Assembly: GCA_905234705.1 (NCBI GenBank)
Contig: CAJOIB010000006.1
Span: 1 to 37,135, forward strand
Origin: an uncultured Selenomonadaceae bacterium
GTDB taxonomy: Bacteria > Bacillota > Negativicutes > Selenomonadales > Selenomonadaceae
DNA: 37,135 bases
Direction: 5' to 3'
Made by a program: the position numbers and the translations under genes. Below the pieces are notes generated by a model, which saw only the letters and a program-made list of their open reading frames with translations, searched no databases and had not been told where the DNA came from. Below are positions 15,876 through 23,659 of this stretch, one piece after another. Each line of letters starts with the position of its first letter. Positions within the stretch are counted from its first letter, which is position 1.

Positions 15876-16778
15876 TTAATTAACGCCAGAGCAATCGAAA
15901 TGCGGTATAAATTTTTCCTCGGCGGTTTTACCAACTTGCATATAGCAATTTTTAACGCCAATGTCAAGCGCGTGGTTCACAACAGAATCGTATTCAAACG
16001 TCGTCAACCGGCGATTAATTTTTTTAAATTCACCTGCGCGAAAAACCGGCGTATACTGATTCATCAAGCTGATATAAATCCTGTCATTAAAATTTTCGTT
16101 AAGCCAATCCAAAATCTTAAGACTGTCGCGGCGAAAATTCGGCAAAATCAAATGCCGCACAATCACTCCGCGTTTCATCAAACCATTCGCGCAGATTTCA
16201 AAATCTCCGACAATCTCAAACATTTTTTTAATAGCGGCGGAAGCAACTTCAAAATAATTCGGCGCGGCGGAGAAAGTTTTAGCAATTTCGTCGTCAAAGT
16301 ATTTCAAATCGGGCAGAAAAATATCAACGCGAGATTTCAGCAAATCCAGCGTCGATAGATTTTCATATGAATTTGTATTGTAAACGATTGGCAACTTCAA
16401 GCCGCGATTCTTAGCAATATCAATCGCAAGGCAAACCTGCGGAACGTACTGCACGGGCGTCACCAATTCAATATTCGCCGCGCCGCGTTCCTGCTGCTCA
16501 ATAAAAATTTCTGCAAGCCGCTCAATCGAAATTTCTTCACCGTAGCCTTCGTGACTGATTTTATAATTCTGGCAATAAACGCATTTCAAATTACAATGCG
16601 AAAAGAAAATCGTACCGGCGCCGGTTTCGCCCGAAATGCAAGGTTCTTCCCATTTATGCAGACTGACAAGCGCCACACGAATTTTTTCACCAGCCCCGCA
16701 AAATCCAACGCCCTTAGTGCGGTCAACCTTGCATCGGCGCGGACAAAGCTCACAACTTTTCAATAAGTCCAATAGCAT
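15876..16778 (-). CDS. Radical SAM protein, PflX/pyruvate formate-lyase-activase-like
   Basis: A 300-residue radical SAM enzyme. The N-terminus has an extra cysteine cluster (CELCPRRC, then CGAG). The 4Fe-4S motif CNLKCVYC lies near residues 63-70, preceded by HKWEEPCISG. NIELVTPVQYVPQ and LPDLKYFDD are conserved in the COG1313 (PflX-like) group, related to glycyl-radical enzyme activases. The true target is unknown and no glycyl-radical enzyme lies nearby. The length is normal for this group. The start is ATG 16778 with only a weak GAG upstream, eight bases after the flagellar-type gene. Its last 87 bases are duplicated downstream at 15754-15840. Confidence 0.9.
   Translation of the reverse strand: MLLDLLKSCELCPRRCKVDRTKGVGFCGAGEKIRVALVSLHKWEEPCISGETGAGTIFFSHCNLKCVYCQNYKISHEGYGEEISIERLAEIFIEQQERGAANIELVTPVQYVPQVCLAIDIAKNRGLKLPIVYNTNSYENLSTLDLLKSRVDIFLPDLKYFDDEIAKTFSAAPNYFEVASAAIKKMFEIVGDFEICANGLMKRGVIVRHLILPNFRRDSLKILDWLNENFNDRIYISLMNQYTPVFRAGEFKKINRRLTTFEYDSVVNHALDIGVKNCYMQVGKTAEEKFIPHFDCSGVN
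15884..15970 (-). repeat. 87-bp duplication, copy B (3' end of the radical SAM gene)
   Basis: The parent copy of the direct duplication, lying within and at the end of the radical SAM coding sequence. The two copies are offset by 130 bp and separated by 43 bp of AT-rich sequence (15841-15883). They are about 94 percent identical by eye. Confidence 0.85.
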
Positions 16779-16785
16779 ATACTCA

Positions 16786-17289
16786 TCAATTATTTTTGAA
16801 CATACCTTTTGAGAAATTGCGCCGAATGCCGCTCATTCTACTTTCGCGCTCAAATTCTTTTTCGGCGAGCGCGTCAAGGCGTTCAATCGTTGACATTTTA
16901 CGGTCTTCTTTGATACGAATTTGCATACGTTCCGCCGCCTTCTTGGTCTGGTCTCTAAGTTTGGCAAGGCAGTCCATGCAATAAGTACCGCTGGTAATTG
17001 GTCGCCCGCAACTCATGCACGGATAAGTCGCTTCTTTGTCACGAGATACCGCCGCGTTTGAGAAAATGCCGTCCTGCATCATTCGATTAAGCATTTTTTC
17101 ATTAGCGCCGGTCGCTTCCATAACTTCCTTCAAAGTGCTGCCAGGATTATCGCGAATGTACTTGACGACCTGCTCCTCGAACGCTTTTTCTTTGTCAAGG
17201 CAGTCACGACAAACTTTTTCGCCGTGCATAGCAGTAAAAATCCTGCCGCAACGCGCGCAATTTCTGATTTTCGGTAAATTAAAAGCCAT
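16786..17289 (-). CDS. Flagellar operon protein, YvyF/TIGR03826-like
   Basis: A 167-residue protein with two zinc-ribbon-like cysteine sets: C11, C14, C27, C30, and C91, C94, C104, C107. Between them lies a helix-turn-helix-like stretch (STLKEVMEATGANEKMLNRM). This layout matches the YvyF family encoded in Firmicute flagellar regions near flgM, whose biochemical role is not established. The C-terminal third is charged and probably helical. I start at ATG 17289 because GAGGTGA lies seven bases upstream; the frame extends nine codons further without a ribosome site. Finding it away from other flagellar genes, next to a radical SAM enzyme, is unusual. Confidence 0.85.
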   Translation of the reverse strand: MAFNLPKIRNCARCGRIFTAMHGEKVCRDCLDKEKAFEEQVVKYIRDNPGSTLKEVMEATGANEKMLNRMMQDGIFSNAAVSRDKEATYPCMSCGRPITSGTYCMDCLAKLRDQTKKAAERMQIRIKEDRKMSTIERLDALAEKEFERESRMSGIRRNFSKGMFKNN

Positions 17290-17352
17290 TGTTATCACCT
17301 CAATTAAAACCTTCAATAAAAATATCGTTAAATTTTTTATTCAGATAAAGAT

Positions 17353-17703
17353 TCAGCGCGACAAAGTCAGTCCCGCCATACAAGCCGCCAAGCCCGCCGC
17401 AACGCTCAAAATTACATTCGCGCCCGCTAAAATTATTTGCCCGTTTTGCATTAGCGTTAATGTTTCCGCAGAAAATGTTGAAAATGTCGTAAAGCCGCCT
17501 AAAAATCCTACCGCCGCCAACAGCCGTACATTTTCTAAGCTGGAACGCCCCGCTATGATTCCTACAACTAAGCCCATTAAAAAACTGCCCAAAATATTCG
17601 CCGCAAATGTGCCGAGCGGAAACGCGCCCAATTTCCCAGCAAGCGCCGTCGTTACGAAATATCGCGCCATTGCGCCTAAGCCGCCGCCTATAAAAACTAA
17701 CAA
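17353..17703 (-). CDS. fluC: Fluoride channel
   Basis: A 116-residue CrcB/FluC protein that exports fluoride across the inner membrane as a dual-topology dimer. GGGLGAMARY at the N-terminus, GTFAANILGSFLMG (about residues 31-44) and GFLGGFTTFSTFS (about 66-78) are the conserved pore and sodium-site segments. Four hydrophobic helices are visible. The only plausible start is TTG 17703, five bases after the stop of the ATPase gene; upstream in this frame there is a stop before any ATG. Translation is therefore probably coupled to the upstream gene. No fluoride riboswitch was noticed. Confidence 0.92.
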   Translation of the reverse strand: MLVFIGGGLGAMARYFVTTALAGKLGAFPLGTFAANILGSFLMGLVVGIIAGRSSLENVRLLAAVGFLGGFTTFSTFSAETLTLMQNGQIILAGANVILSVAAGLAACMAGLTLSR

Positions 17704-17708
17704 AAACT

Positions 17709-18920
17709 TTATCCCATATCCACATCACCGCCCAAAATTCTTTCAACCTCTTCAAATGTCGTCAAACCTGCGCGAACTTTTTCAAAGCCATCAGCCGCCA
17801 AATTTTTTAAGCCGCCAGCCAACGCAGATTCACGAATTTTTTCTAAATCTCGACTGTACAAAATCAATTCGCGAATATTTTTTTCAACGCGCAAAATCTC
17901 GTGCAATGCAATTCGCCCGAAAAATCCAGTGCCGCCGCATTTCTCACAGCCAACCGCTTTGTAAACTTTATCCGCGCCAATTTTCGCAGTTTCAAAAGTA
18001 TTCGCCGTAAATAATTTTTTACAATGTGGACAAAGCCGCCTGACTAATCTTTGAGCTATCACTCCCTTCAGCGTCGACGCCAATAAATACGGCTCAACGC
18101 CCATCTCTATCAATCGAAAAACCGCGCTGCAGGAATCTTTCGCGTGCAATGTTGTGAAAATCAAATGCCCCGTGAGCGCCGCTCTTACTGCGATTTTGGA
18201 AGTTTCAGCGTCCCGCGCCTCGCCGACCATCATACAGTTGCAGTCCATTCTAAGCATCGCCCGCAAGCCCGCCGCGAATGTCAAGCCCGCTTTTTCGTTT
18301 ACCTGTACTTGGCTGACGCCCGAAATGTGCTGTTCAATCGGATCTTCCAGCGTCATTATTGAGCGGCTTGGTTTGTTCAATTCGCGCAGTGCCGCGTACA
18401 GCGTCGTCGATTTGCCGGAATTCATTGGTCCGGTTAAAATTATCATTCCCGAAGTTTCGGCTAACATTCTGCGGAAAATTTTTTCATTCGCCGCGGTGAA
18501 TCCCAAATCTGAAATGTTGTTTAAATTTCGCGCGGTGTCCAATAATCGGATTGTCAAGGATTCTGCGCCAAATGACGGCATACTTGCGACGCGCATTTCA
18601 GTTTCGCCGAAAATTATTGAGCCGTCCAGGGGCGAAAATGCGGCGGTTGTGTCCATTTTGGCTAAAATTTTTATTCGTGAAGTCAGCGCCGCCGAATATT
18701 TTATTGGAAGCGGCTCGTGCAATTCGTGCAGGTGTCCGTCAATTCTGTAGCGAATACGCAGAAAATCTTCAAACGGCTCAATGTGCAAATCCGTTGCGCG
18801 CATTTTGATTGCAAATTCCAAAATCAAATCCACAATCTGAACTATCGCTTGAGAATTGCCGCCAAAATTGTGGCTCGCTTGGTGAATCAGCTTATGTAGC
18901 CGCTCCTTAAAATTTTCCAA
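17709..18920 (-). CDS. GspE/PilB-family secretion ATPase, short form
   Basis: A 403-residue hexameric ATPase of the type II secretion/type IV pilus assembly family. The N2 domain contains RATDLHIEP (41-49) and IRYRIDG. The Walker A loop is GPMNSGKS (164-171), against the usual GPTGSGKT. The Asp box is TLEDPIEQ, the Walker B region is CMMVGEARD (about 229-237), and the His box is TLHA (257-260). The zinc tetracysteine is intact (CPHC, CEKCGGTG). The N1 domain that docks to the inner-membrane platform is missing, as in short forms such as ComGA. No pilin, platform or secretin gene lies nearby. The start is TTG 18920, preceded by GGGGA. Pilus, competence and secretion roles are all possible. Confidence 0.88.
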   Translation of the reverse strand: MENFKERLHKLIHQASHNFGGNSQAIVQIVDLILEFAIKMRATDLHIEPFEDFLRIRYRIDGHLHELHEPLPIKYSAALTSRIKILAKMDTTAAFSPLDGSIIFGETEMRVASMPSFGAESLTIRLLDTARNLNNISDLGFTAANEKIFRRMLAETSGMIILTGPMNSGKSTTLYAALRELNKPSRSIMTLEDPIEQHISGVSQVQVNEKAGLTFAAGLRAMLRMDCNCMMVGEARDAETSKIAVRAALTGHLIFTTLHAKDSCSAVFRLIEMGVEPYLLASTLKGVIAQRLVRRLCPHCKKLFTANTFETAKIGADKVYKAVGCEKCGGTGFFGRIALHEILRVEKNIRELILYSRDLEKIRESALAGGLKNLAADGFEKVRAGLTTFEEVERILGGDVDMG

Positions 18921-19018
18921 AAAAATTCCCCGACAATCTGAAACGTTTTCTTTTCTGAAATTTTACTACAAATGCGGCGGTTAATCAATTCAATAAATAT
19001 GGAAAATCGCCGCCGAAT

Positions 19019-19028
19019 GGTATATAAT
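19019..19028 (+). promoter_or_regulatory. Extended -10 element upstream of cbiB
   Basis: TGG followed by TATATAAT at 19018-19028, about 29 bp before the cbiB start, fits an extended -10 promoter. No clear -35 is seen. The 136-bp gap to the divergent ATPase gene holds no other recognisable feature. Confidence 0.5.
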
Positions 19029-19056
19029 TTCTAAACAAAAACTTTGGAGAGATGCT

Positions 19057-19998
19057 ATGAGCCCCATGATAACAGCGGTTGCGGCGTTTCTGATAGACGC
19101 GCTGATTGGCGACCCGAAAAGCAAATTTCACCCCGTCGTGATGATGGGCAAATTAATTTTGGTACTGGAATATTTTTTGCGCCGCGACGCCGATAGTCAA
19201 TTGACGAAAATTTTAAAAGGCGGCGTATTGGTGACGCTGGTTTTGGCTGTCAGTTATGGCGTTGGAATGTGCATTGAGATTTTGGCGGAAATGACGGGCA
19301 GTTACACGGCGAAAATTTTTATTGAAGCGCTGGCGCTGAGTTTCATGATAACGCCGCGCTCATTGGCTGAGGCTGGGCGGGAAATTTATTATTTGCTGGA
19401 AAGTGAAAATCTCGTACAGGCGCGCATAAAAGTTGGCTGGATAGTTGGGCGCGACACGAAAAATTTAAATGAAGCTGAAGTTGTGCGTGCGACTGTCGAG
19501 ACCATTGCTGAAAATACTGTTGACGGGGTAATTTCGCCGCTGTTTTATTTTGCGATTGGCGGTTTGCCGCTGGCTGTAACTTATCGCGCAGTCAATACGA
19601 TGGATTCGATGCTTGGCTATAAAAATTTGCGGTATTTATATTTCGGGCGAGTGGCGGCGCGGCTTGACGATGTTGCTAATTTTATTCCTGCGCGAATCAC
19701 GGCGGCTTTATTTTTGGCTTCGGCGCTGATACTGAATTTGGATTTTAAAAATGCGTTTAACATGATGATTCGGGACGCGGCTAAACATCCTAGCCCAAAT
19801 GGCGGCTATGCAGAAGCGACGGTTGCGGGGGCGTTGAATGTTCGACTTGGCGGATTCAATTCATATTTTGGCGTGACGCATTTTCGCGCGTATATGGGCG
19901 ACCCGAATGAAAGTTTGCAAGCGCCGCATATTTTATCCGCAATCCGAATGATGTACACTGCCACGATAATTTTTTTATGTATGGCGATAGCGATATAA
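19057..19998 (+). CDS. cbiB: Adenosylcobinamide-phosphate synthase
   Basis: A 313-residue CbiB/CobD membrane protein that attaches the aminopropanol (phosphate) linker to adenosylcobyric acid in cobalamin synthesis. Family features are LIGDPKSKFHPVVMMGK near the N-terminus, VGRDTKNLNEAEVVRATVE (about 129-147), ENTVDGVISPLFY, and HPSPNGGYAEATVAGAL (about 247-263). Several hydrophobic helices are visible. GGAGAG precedes the ATG at 19057. No other cobalamin gene lies in the window, so it is separated from the rest of the pathway here. The next gene starts 24 bp downstream and is probably co-transcribed. Confidence 0.95.
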   Translation: MSPMITAVAAFLIDALIGDPKSKFHPVVMMGKLILVLEYFLRRDADSQLTKILKGGVLVTLVLAVSYGVGMCIEILAEMTGSYTAKIFIEALALSFMITPRSLAEAGREIYYLLESENLVQARIKVGWIVGRDTKNLNEAEVVRATVETIAENTVDGVISPLFYFAIGGLPLAVTYRAVNTMDSMLGYKNLRYLYFGRVAARLDDVANFIPARITAALFLASALILNLDFKNAFNMMIRDAAKHPSPNGGYAEATVAGALNVRLGGFNSYFGVTHFRAYMGDPNESLQAPHILSAIRMMYTATIIFLCMAIAI

Positions 19999-20022
19999 AA
20001 ATTTTGACGTTGGAGGCTGTTA

Positions 20023-20844
20023 ATGGCTACTGAAAGAAAACCGCGCAGGGTTCGGCGCTCATTCAAATTCATATTCCGATTTTTCCAGTTAATATTTGCG
20101 CTGGTGTTTGTGTTTCTGGCGTCATTTTTCGTAACATTGGCGTTGAGGTCGCCGGACGATGCTGATAAAGTTGCAGATAAGAAAATCGTTACCGCAGAGA
20201 CGAGTATTGGCGAAAAAATTGACAGGATTTTAGATGTTCGGAGCGCGATTAATGAGAAGCGCAAAAGTATTCGCCATTATGTTTTGTTGAAGGATATTCC
20301 GCGGCATTTGCGGCAAGCGGTGATAGCTGTGGAAGATGCGCGGTTTTATTCGCACAAGGGCTTTGACATTGAGAGCATTGCACGGGCGGCGATTGTGAAT
20401 GTTGAAGCGGGTGAAATTGAAGAAGGCGCGTCGACCATTACTCAGCAGTTGGTTAAAAATTTATTTCTGACGCAGGAACGCTCATTTACGCGCAAGGTTG
20501 AAGAATTGCTGTTAGCTATGAGCGTTGAGCGCAATTACGAAAAGGATAAAATTATTGAGTTGTATTTGAACACGATTTATTTTGGCTCGAATTTTTATGG
20601 GATATATGAGGCGTCGCACGGTTATTTTGGCAAAGAACCGAAACAATTAACGCTTGCGGAATCCGCAATGCTCGCCGGTATTCCAAATGCGCCCTCGGTT
20701 TATTCGCCGTACGTCAATTTTATGCTAGCAAAAAAGCGTCAACTCATTGTAATTGACGCCATGGTTAGAAATCACTTGTTAACCGAATACGAAGCCGAAA
20801 AAGCCCGCATCGAAGAAATTGTTTTAAAAGACGGATATTATTGA
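20023..20844 (+). CDS. Monofunctional peptidoglycan glycosyltransferase (GT51)
   Basis: A 273-residue enzyme that polymerises lipid II into glycan strands. A basic cytoplasmic N-terminus and one membrane segment (about residues 17-41) anchor it. All five GT51 motifs are visible: E104-D-A-R-F with the catalytic Glu104, GASTITQQLVKN (135-146), RKVEELLLA, YLNTIYFG, and AGIPNAPSVYSPYVN. The chain ends after this domain, so there is no transpeptidase part; it is MtgA-like in layout although the sequence resembles the class A PBP glycosyltransferase domain. GGAGG precedes the ATG. The stop at 20844 is immediately followed by a dispersed repeat shared with the converging cydB end. Confidence 0.93.
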   Translation: MATERKPRRVRRSFKFIFRFFQLIFALVFVFLASFFVTLALRSPDDADKVADKKIVTAETSIGEKIDRILDVRSAINEKRKSIRHYVLLKDIPRHLRQAVIAVEDARFYSHKGFDIESIARAAIVNVEAGEIEEGASTITQQLVKNLFLTQERSFTRKVEELLLAMSVERNYEKDKIIELYLNTIYFGSNFYGIYEASHGYFGKEPKQLTLAESAMLAGIPNAPSVYSPYVNFMLAKKRQLIVIDAMVRNHLLTEYEAEKARIEEIVLKDGYY

Positions 20845-20845
20845 T

Positions 20846-20920
20846 TAGGGTATAGTGGAGAGGGGCAAGGGGTTAGGGTAAAAATCACTATTCCCTTTTC
20901 CCTTTCCACTAGCCCCTACC
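20846..20920. repeat. GGGGTTAGGG-type palindromic repeat between GT51 and cydB genes
   Basis: An imperfect palindrome. The left arm TAGTGGAGAGGGGCAAGGGG and following bases pair with the right arm CCCTTTTCCCTTTCCACTA. It fills the gap between converging genes and closely matches 34771-34844. The right arm contains the cydB stop codon, so cydB ends Arg-Gly-stop from the repeat bases AGGGGCTAG. Confidence 0.8.
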
Positions 20921-21901
20921 AGACACGCGCTCTTTAAAAATTTTGTACGTCCAGCCCTGGTAAATTAAAACCACAGGAACAAGTATTACCGCCGCGATTG
21001 TCATTATAAATAATGTTTTGGGCGTCGACGCCGCATTGTATATCGTCAAACTCCATTCCGGCAGCAAATTTGATACCATAAGCCGCGGAAACAGCGCCAC
21101 GAATAAGCCAACCGTCGTCATTGCGATTGTTACTGTTGTTGTTATGAAGGCGGCTTTTTGTTTGCCCTCGCGCGCAAATGACCAGCTCGCCGATAATACC
21201 CCCATTGCCGACGCAAATATTATTACGCCCGTCATTTTCGACATTACGTCCGTTTCAAATACCGACGCCACTACAAACAGCAAGTACGCCAGCCACGCCG
21301 CTATTCCTAAAAATTTTGATTTTCGCTGCAAATCCAATAAAAGTCTGCCGTCCGCCAATTTCAAACTCAAAAAATTCGCCCCGTGGAATGCGAATAACAG
21401 TACAAAAAATATTCCCGCTAAAAGCGCGTATGGACTCAGCAAATCAAAAAAATTGCCCGCGTAATGCATTTGTGAATCTATCGGCAATCCGCGCAGTAAA
21501 TTTGCCATCGCCACGCCCCATAACAGCGCCGGTACTAAACTGCCGAAAATTATTGCGCCGTCCCAAAAATTTCGCCAATCCGAATTATCCAGCTTGCCGC
21601 GCAATTCAAACGCCACGCCCCGCATTATCAGCGCCAGCAACATTAAAAACAGCGCTAAATAAAATGTGCTGAACATCGACGCGTAAAAGTGCGGGAACGC
21701 CGCGAAACTTGCGCCGCCCGCCGTTATCATCCATACTTCATTGGCGTCCCACACCGGACCTATCGCCCGTATTAATTGCGTGCGCTCCGATTGCGATTTG
21801 CCCAGCATTAATATTCCTACGCCGTAGTCAAAGCCTTCCAATATGAAAAAGCCCGTGAATAGCACCGCGATTAAAATAAACCACACGATATTTAAGTCCA
21901 T
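20909..21901 (-). CDS. cydB: Cytochrome bd ubiquinol oxidase subunit II
   Basis: A 330-residue membrane subunit of cytochrome bd, which reduces oxygen to water with quinol as donor. The N-terminus (FILEGFDYGVGIL, about residues 18-30) and the WDANEVWMITAGGASFAAFP segment (about 49-68) are diagnostic of CydB. About eight hydrophobic helices are visible. It begins three bases after cydA, and GGAGGAATG precedes the ATG. The C-terminus has been remodelled: the last residues and stop codon lie in a dispersed repeat. cydC/cydD are not in the window. In a mainly anaerobic host this oxidase would serve oxygen scavenging (inference). Confidence 0.95.
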   Translation of the reverse strand: MDLNIVWFILIAVLFTGFFILEGFDYGVGILMLGKSQSERTQLIRAIGPVWDANEVWMITAGGASFAAFPHFYASMFSTFYLALFLMLLALIMRGVAFELRGKLDNSDWRNFWDGAIIFGSLVPALLWGVAMANLLRGLPIDSQMHYAGNFFDLLSPYALLAGIFFVLLFAFHGANFLSLKLADGRLLLDLQRKSKFLGIAAWLAYLLFVVASVFETDVMSKMTGVIIFASAMGVLSASWSFAREGKQKAAFITTTVTIAMTTVGLFVALFPRLMVSNLLPEWSLTIYNAASTPKTLFIMTIAAVILVPVVLIYQGWTYKIFKERVSGRG

Positions 21902-21904
21902 GAT

Positions 21905-23269
21905 TCATTCCTCCTCGGTGATTTTTGTTCGGTTAATGAATTTCACTGCCGCGAATACCGCCAGTACCGCCAAAAATAAATATATCGCCGTGAATCCAAT
22001 CAGCGTCAGCCAAACTTCGCCGCTCGTCAAATTCGGGCTGACTGCCGCCGCGGTTTTTTGTAAGCCAACCACTATCCACGGTTGACGCCCCGCTTCAGTT
22101 ATGTACCAGCCCACGGAATTTGCTATGAACGGCAACGGCAACAATAGCGGCATTAATTTAAAACAGCACAAGAAATTTTTAATACTGTCGCGCAGGAAAA
22201 ATGCGATAACGCCCATAACAAAAACAATTCCCAAAAGTAAGCCGCCCGTGCCGACCATAATTCTGAAACTCCAAAACATTCCTTTGACGTCCGGAATATA
22301 ATTACCCGCGCCGTATTTCTCCATAGCCTCGCGCTGAAGTTCATTAATGCCCTTCACTTCGCCCTTAAACGAATTGTATAGCATAAAACTAAATAATTTC
22401 GGTACGGCAATTTCAAAATCATTTTTGCCCGCGGCTTGATTGACGTCAGCGACAATGGCGAATGGCGCAGGATCTTTCGTTTCCCACAAAGCTTCAAGTG
22501 AAGAAAGTTTCATCGGATTAGCGGTCGCCAAATATTGGGTGTGCAAATGTCCCGAACCCATAACGCCCATTACGCCAATAAACGTAAAAAGTACTGCGCG
22601 ACGCAATGTACGAATAAACATTTCGCGGGAAATTTCATCGGTAGCAATTTTCCAGGCGCTGATAATTATCACCAAAAAGCCGCCCGTCGTAATTCCGGCA
22701 AAAAGCGCGTGCGAATATTCGCCGAGCACATATCGATTCGTCACTAAATCAAAAAAACTCGCCATAACCGCGCGCCCGCCTTCAATTTCGTATCCAACAG
22801 GGTGCTGCATAAACGAGTTCGCAACCAATATCCAAAACGCCGATAAATTACTGCCGAATGCTACAATCCAAATGCAAAGGCAATGCAACTTTTCACTGAG
22901 CCTGTCCCAGCCGAATATCCACAGCCCGATAAATGTTGACTCAAGGAAAAATGCTGTCAGCGCTTCCAATGCCAGCGGCGCGCCGAATATGTCGCCCATA
23001 AACCGCGCGTATTCCGACCAGTTCATTCCAAAATGAAATTCCTGCACTATGCCAGTTACGACGCCCATTGAGAAATTGATTAGAAATATCGTGCCAAAAA
23101 ATTTTACCAGTTTCTTTAGCTTGATTCGCTCTTCGTAACTGCCGCTCGTTACGTACCACGTTTCCAACAGCGCCACGAAAATTGACAAGCCCAAAGTTAC
23201 CGGTACAAATAAAAAATGGTATACGGTTGTTATCGCGAATTGCAGCCGCGACAGGATTAGAGCGTCCAT
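21905..23269 (-). CDS. cydA: Cytochrome bd ubiquinol oxidase subunit I
   Basis: A 454-residue heme-bearing subunit of cytochrome bd. MDALILSRLQFAITTVYH gives the heme ligand His18, and FLFVPVTLGL follows as in the family. GRQPW in the C-terminal half marks the conserved quinol-site region. The chain is shorter than Escherichia coli CydA, consistent with a short Q-loop as in Firmicutes. I start at ATG 23269, preceded by AAGGG; an upstream in-frame TTG at 23287 has no better site. The upstream 390 bp contains no recognisable gene and no clear promoter. Regulation by oxygen or redox is likely from family knowledge but no operator was identified. Confidence 0.95.
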   Translation of the reverse strand: MDALILSRLQFAITTVYHFLFVPVTLGLSIFVALLETWYVTSGSYEERIKLKKLVKFFGTIFLINFSMGVVTGIVQEFHFGMNWSEYARFMGDIFGAPLALEALTAFFLESTFIGLWIFGWDRLSEKLHCLCIWIVAFGSNLSAFWILVANSFMQHPVGYEIEGGRAVMASFFDLVTNRYVLGEYSHALFAGITTGGFLVIIISAWKIATDEISREMFIRTLRRAVLFTFIGVMGVMGSGHLHTQYLATANPMKLSSLEALWETKDPAPFAIVADVNQAAGKNDFEIAVPKLFSFMLYNSFKGEVKGINELQREAMEKYGAGNYIPDVKGMFWSFRIMVGTGGLLLGIVFVMGVIAFFLRDSIKNFLCCFKLMPLLLPLPFIANSVGWYITEAGRQPWIVVGLQKTAAAVSPNLTSGEVWLTLIGFTAIYLFLAVLAVFAAVKFINRTKITEEE

Positions 23270-23659
23270 AAGTATCCCTTCTTTCAACGGGAATTAAAAT
23301 GTTCGGAGCTTTGACTGAAGGCGGAAAAATTTTCGGCATTGTCTATTCGCCACAAATGCGGCTCAAAGTATCAGCTAAATAGATTTTCAGCGAAACCAAA
23401 GCTTGGGGAGGCGTGATTGAGATTTTTTTTTGAATTTGCGATTTGCGAATATATGAATTGACGATTGCAGAATTGAAGACTGGACGCAAACTTAGCGGCG
23501 TCAATTTTAATGGTAGCATGATTTTCGTCACGCGAAATAGAGCGCGCAAATTTTAAAGTTCCTGCGCGAGAACCTTGTGCAGCCTCTTAGTTCATCTGCA
23601 CCTGAACCGACTCCGCCGGAAAAATTCTGCCCTCAATCAAAACTCCGAACAATATTAAA
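23270..23659. other. 390-bp gene-free stretch bracketed by an inverted repeat
   Basis: No convincing gene. The left end (about 23298-23337) and right end (about 23614-23656) form an imperfect inverted repeat of about 40 bases, with GTTCGGAG in both arms. Each arm opens a tiny reading frame with a related start: MFGALTEGG-K-IFG on plus (23299-23382, 27 residues) and LFGVLIEGR-IFP on minus. A copy of the octamer CTGCGCGA lies at 23562. A remnant of a small mobile element or an inverted duplication is possible. Confidence 0.5.

Noticed and set aside
17300-17755. 151-codon frame overlapping fluC on the same strand
   Set aside because: It overlaps a clearly recognised fluoride channel in another frame, is Arg/Gly-rich, and matches no family.
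22941-23339. 132-codon minus-strand frame overlapping the start of cydA
   Set aside because: It lies out of frame within the conserved N-terminal coding region of cydA and has an Arg/Asn-rich shadow translation.
23343-23549. 68-codon minus-strand frame in the gap upstream of cydA
   Set aside because: It has no ribosome site, no recognisable domain and an intergenic-like sequence. Too weak to call a gene.
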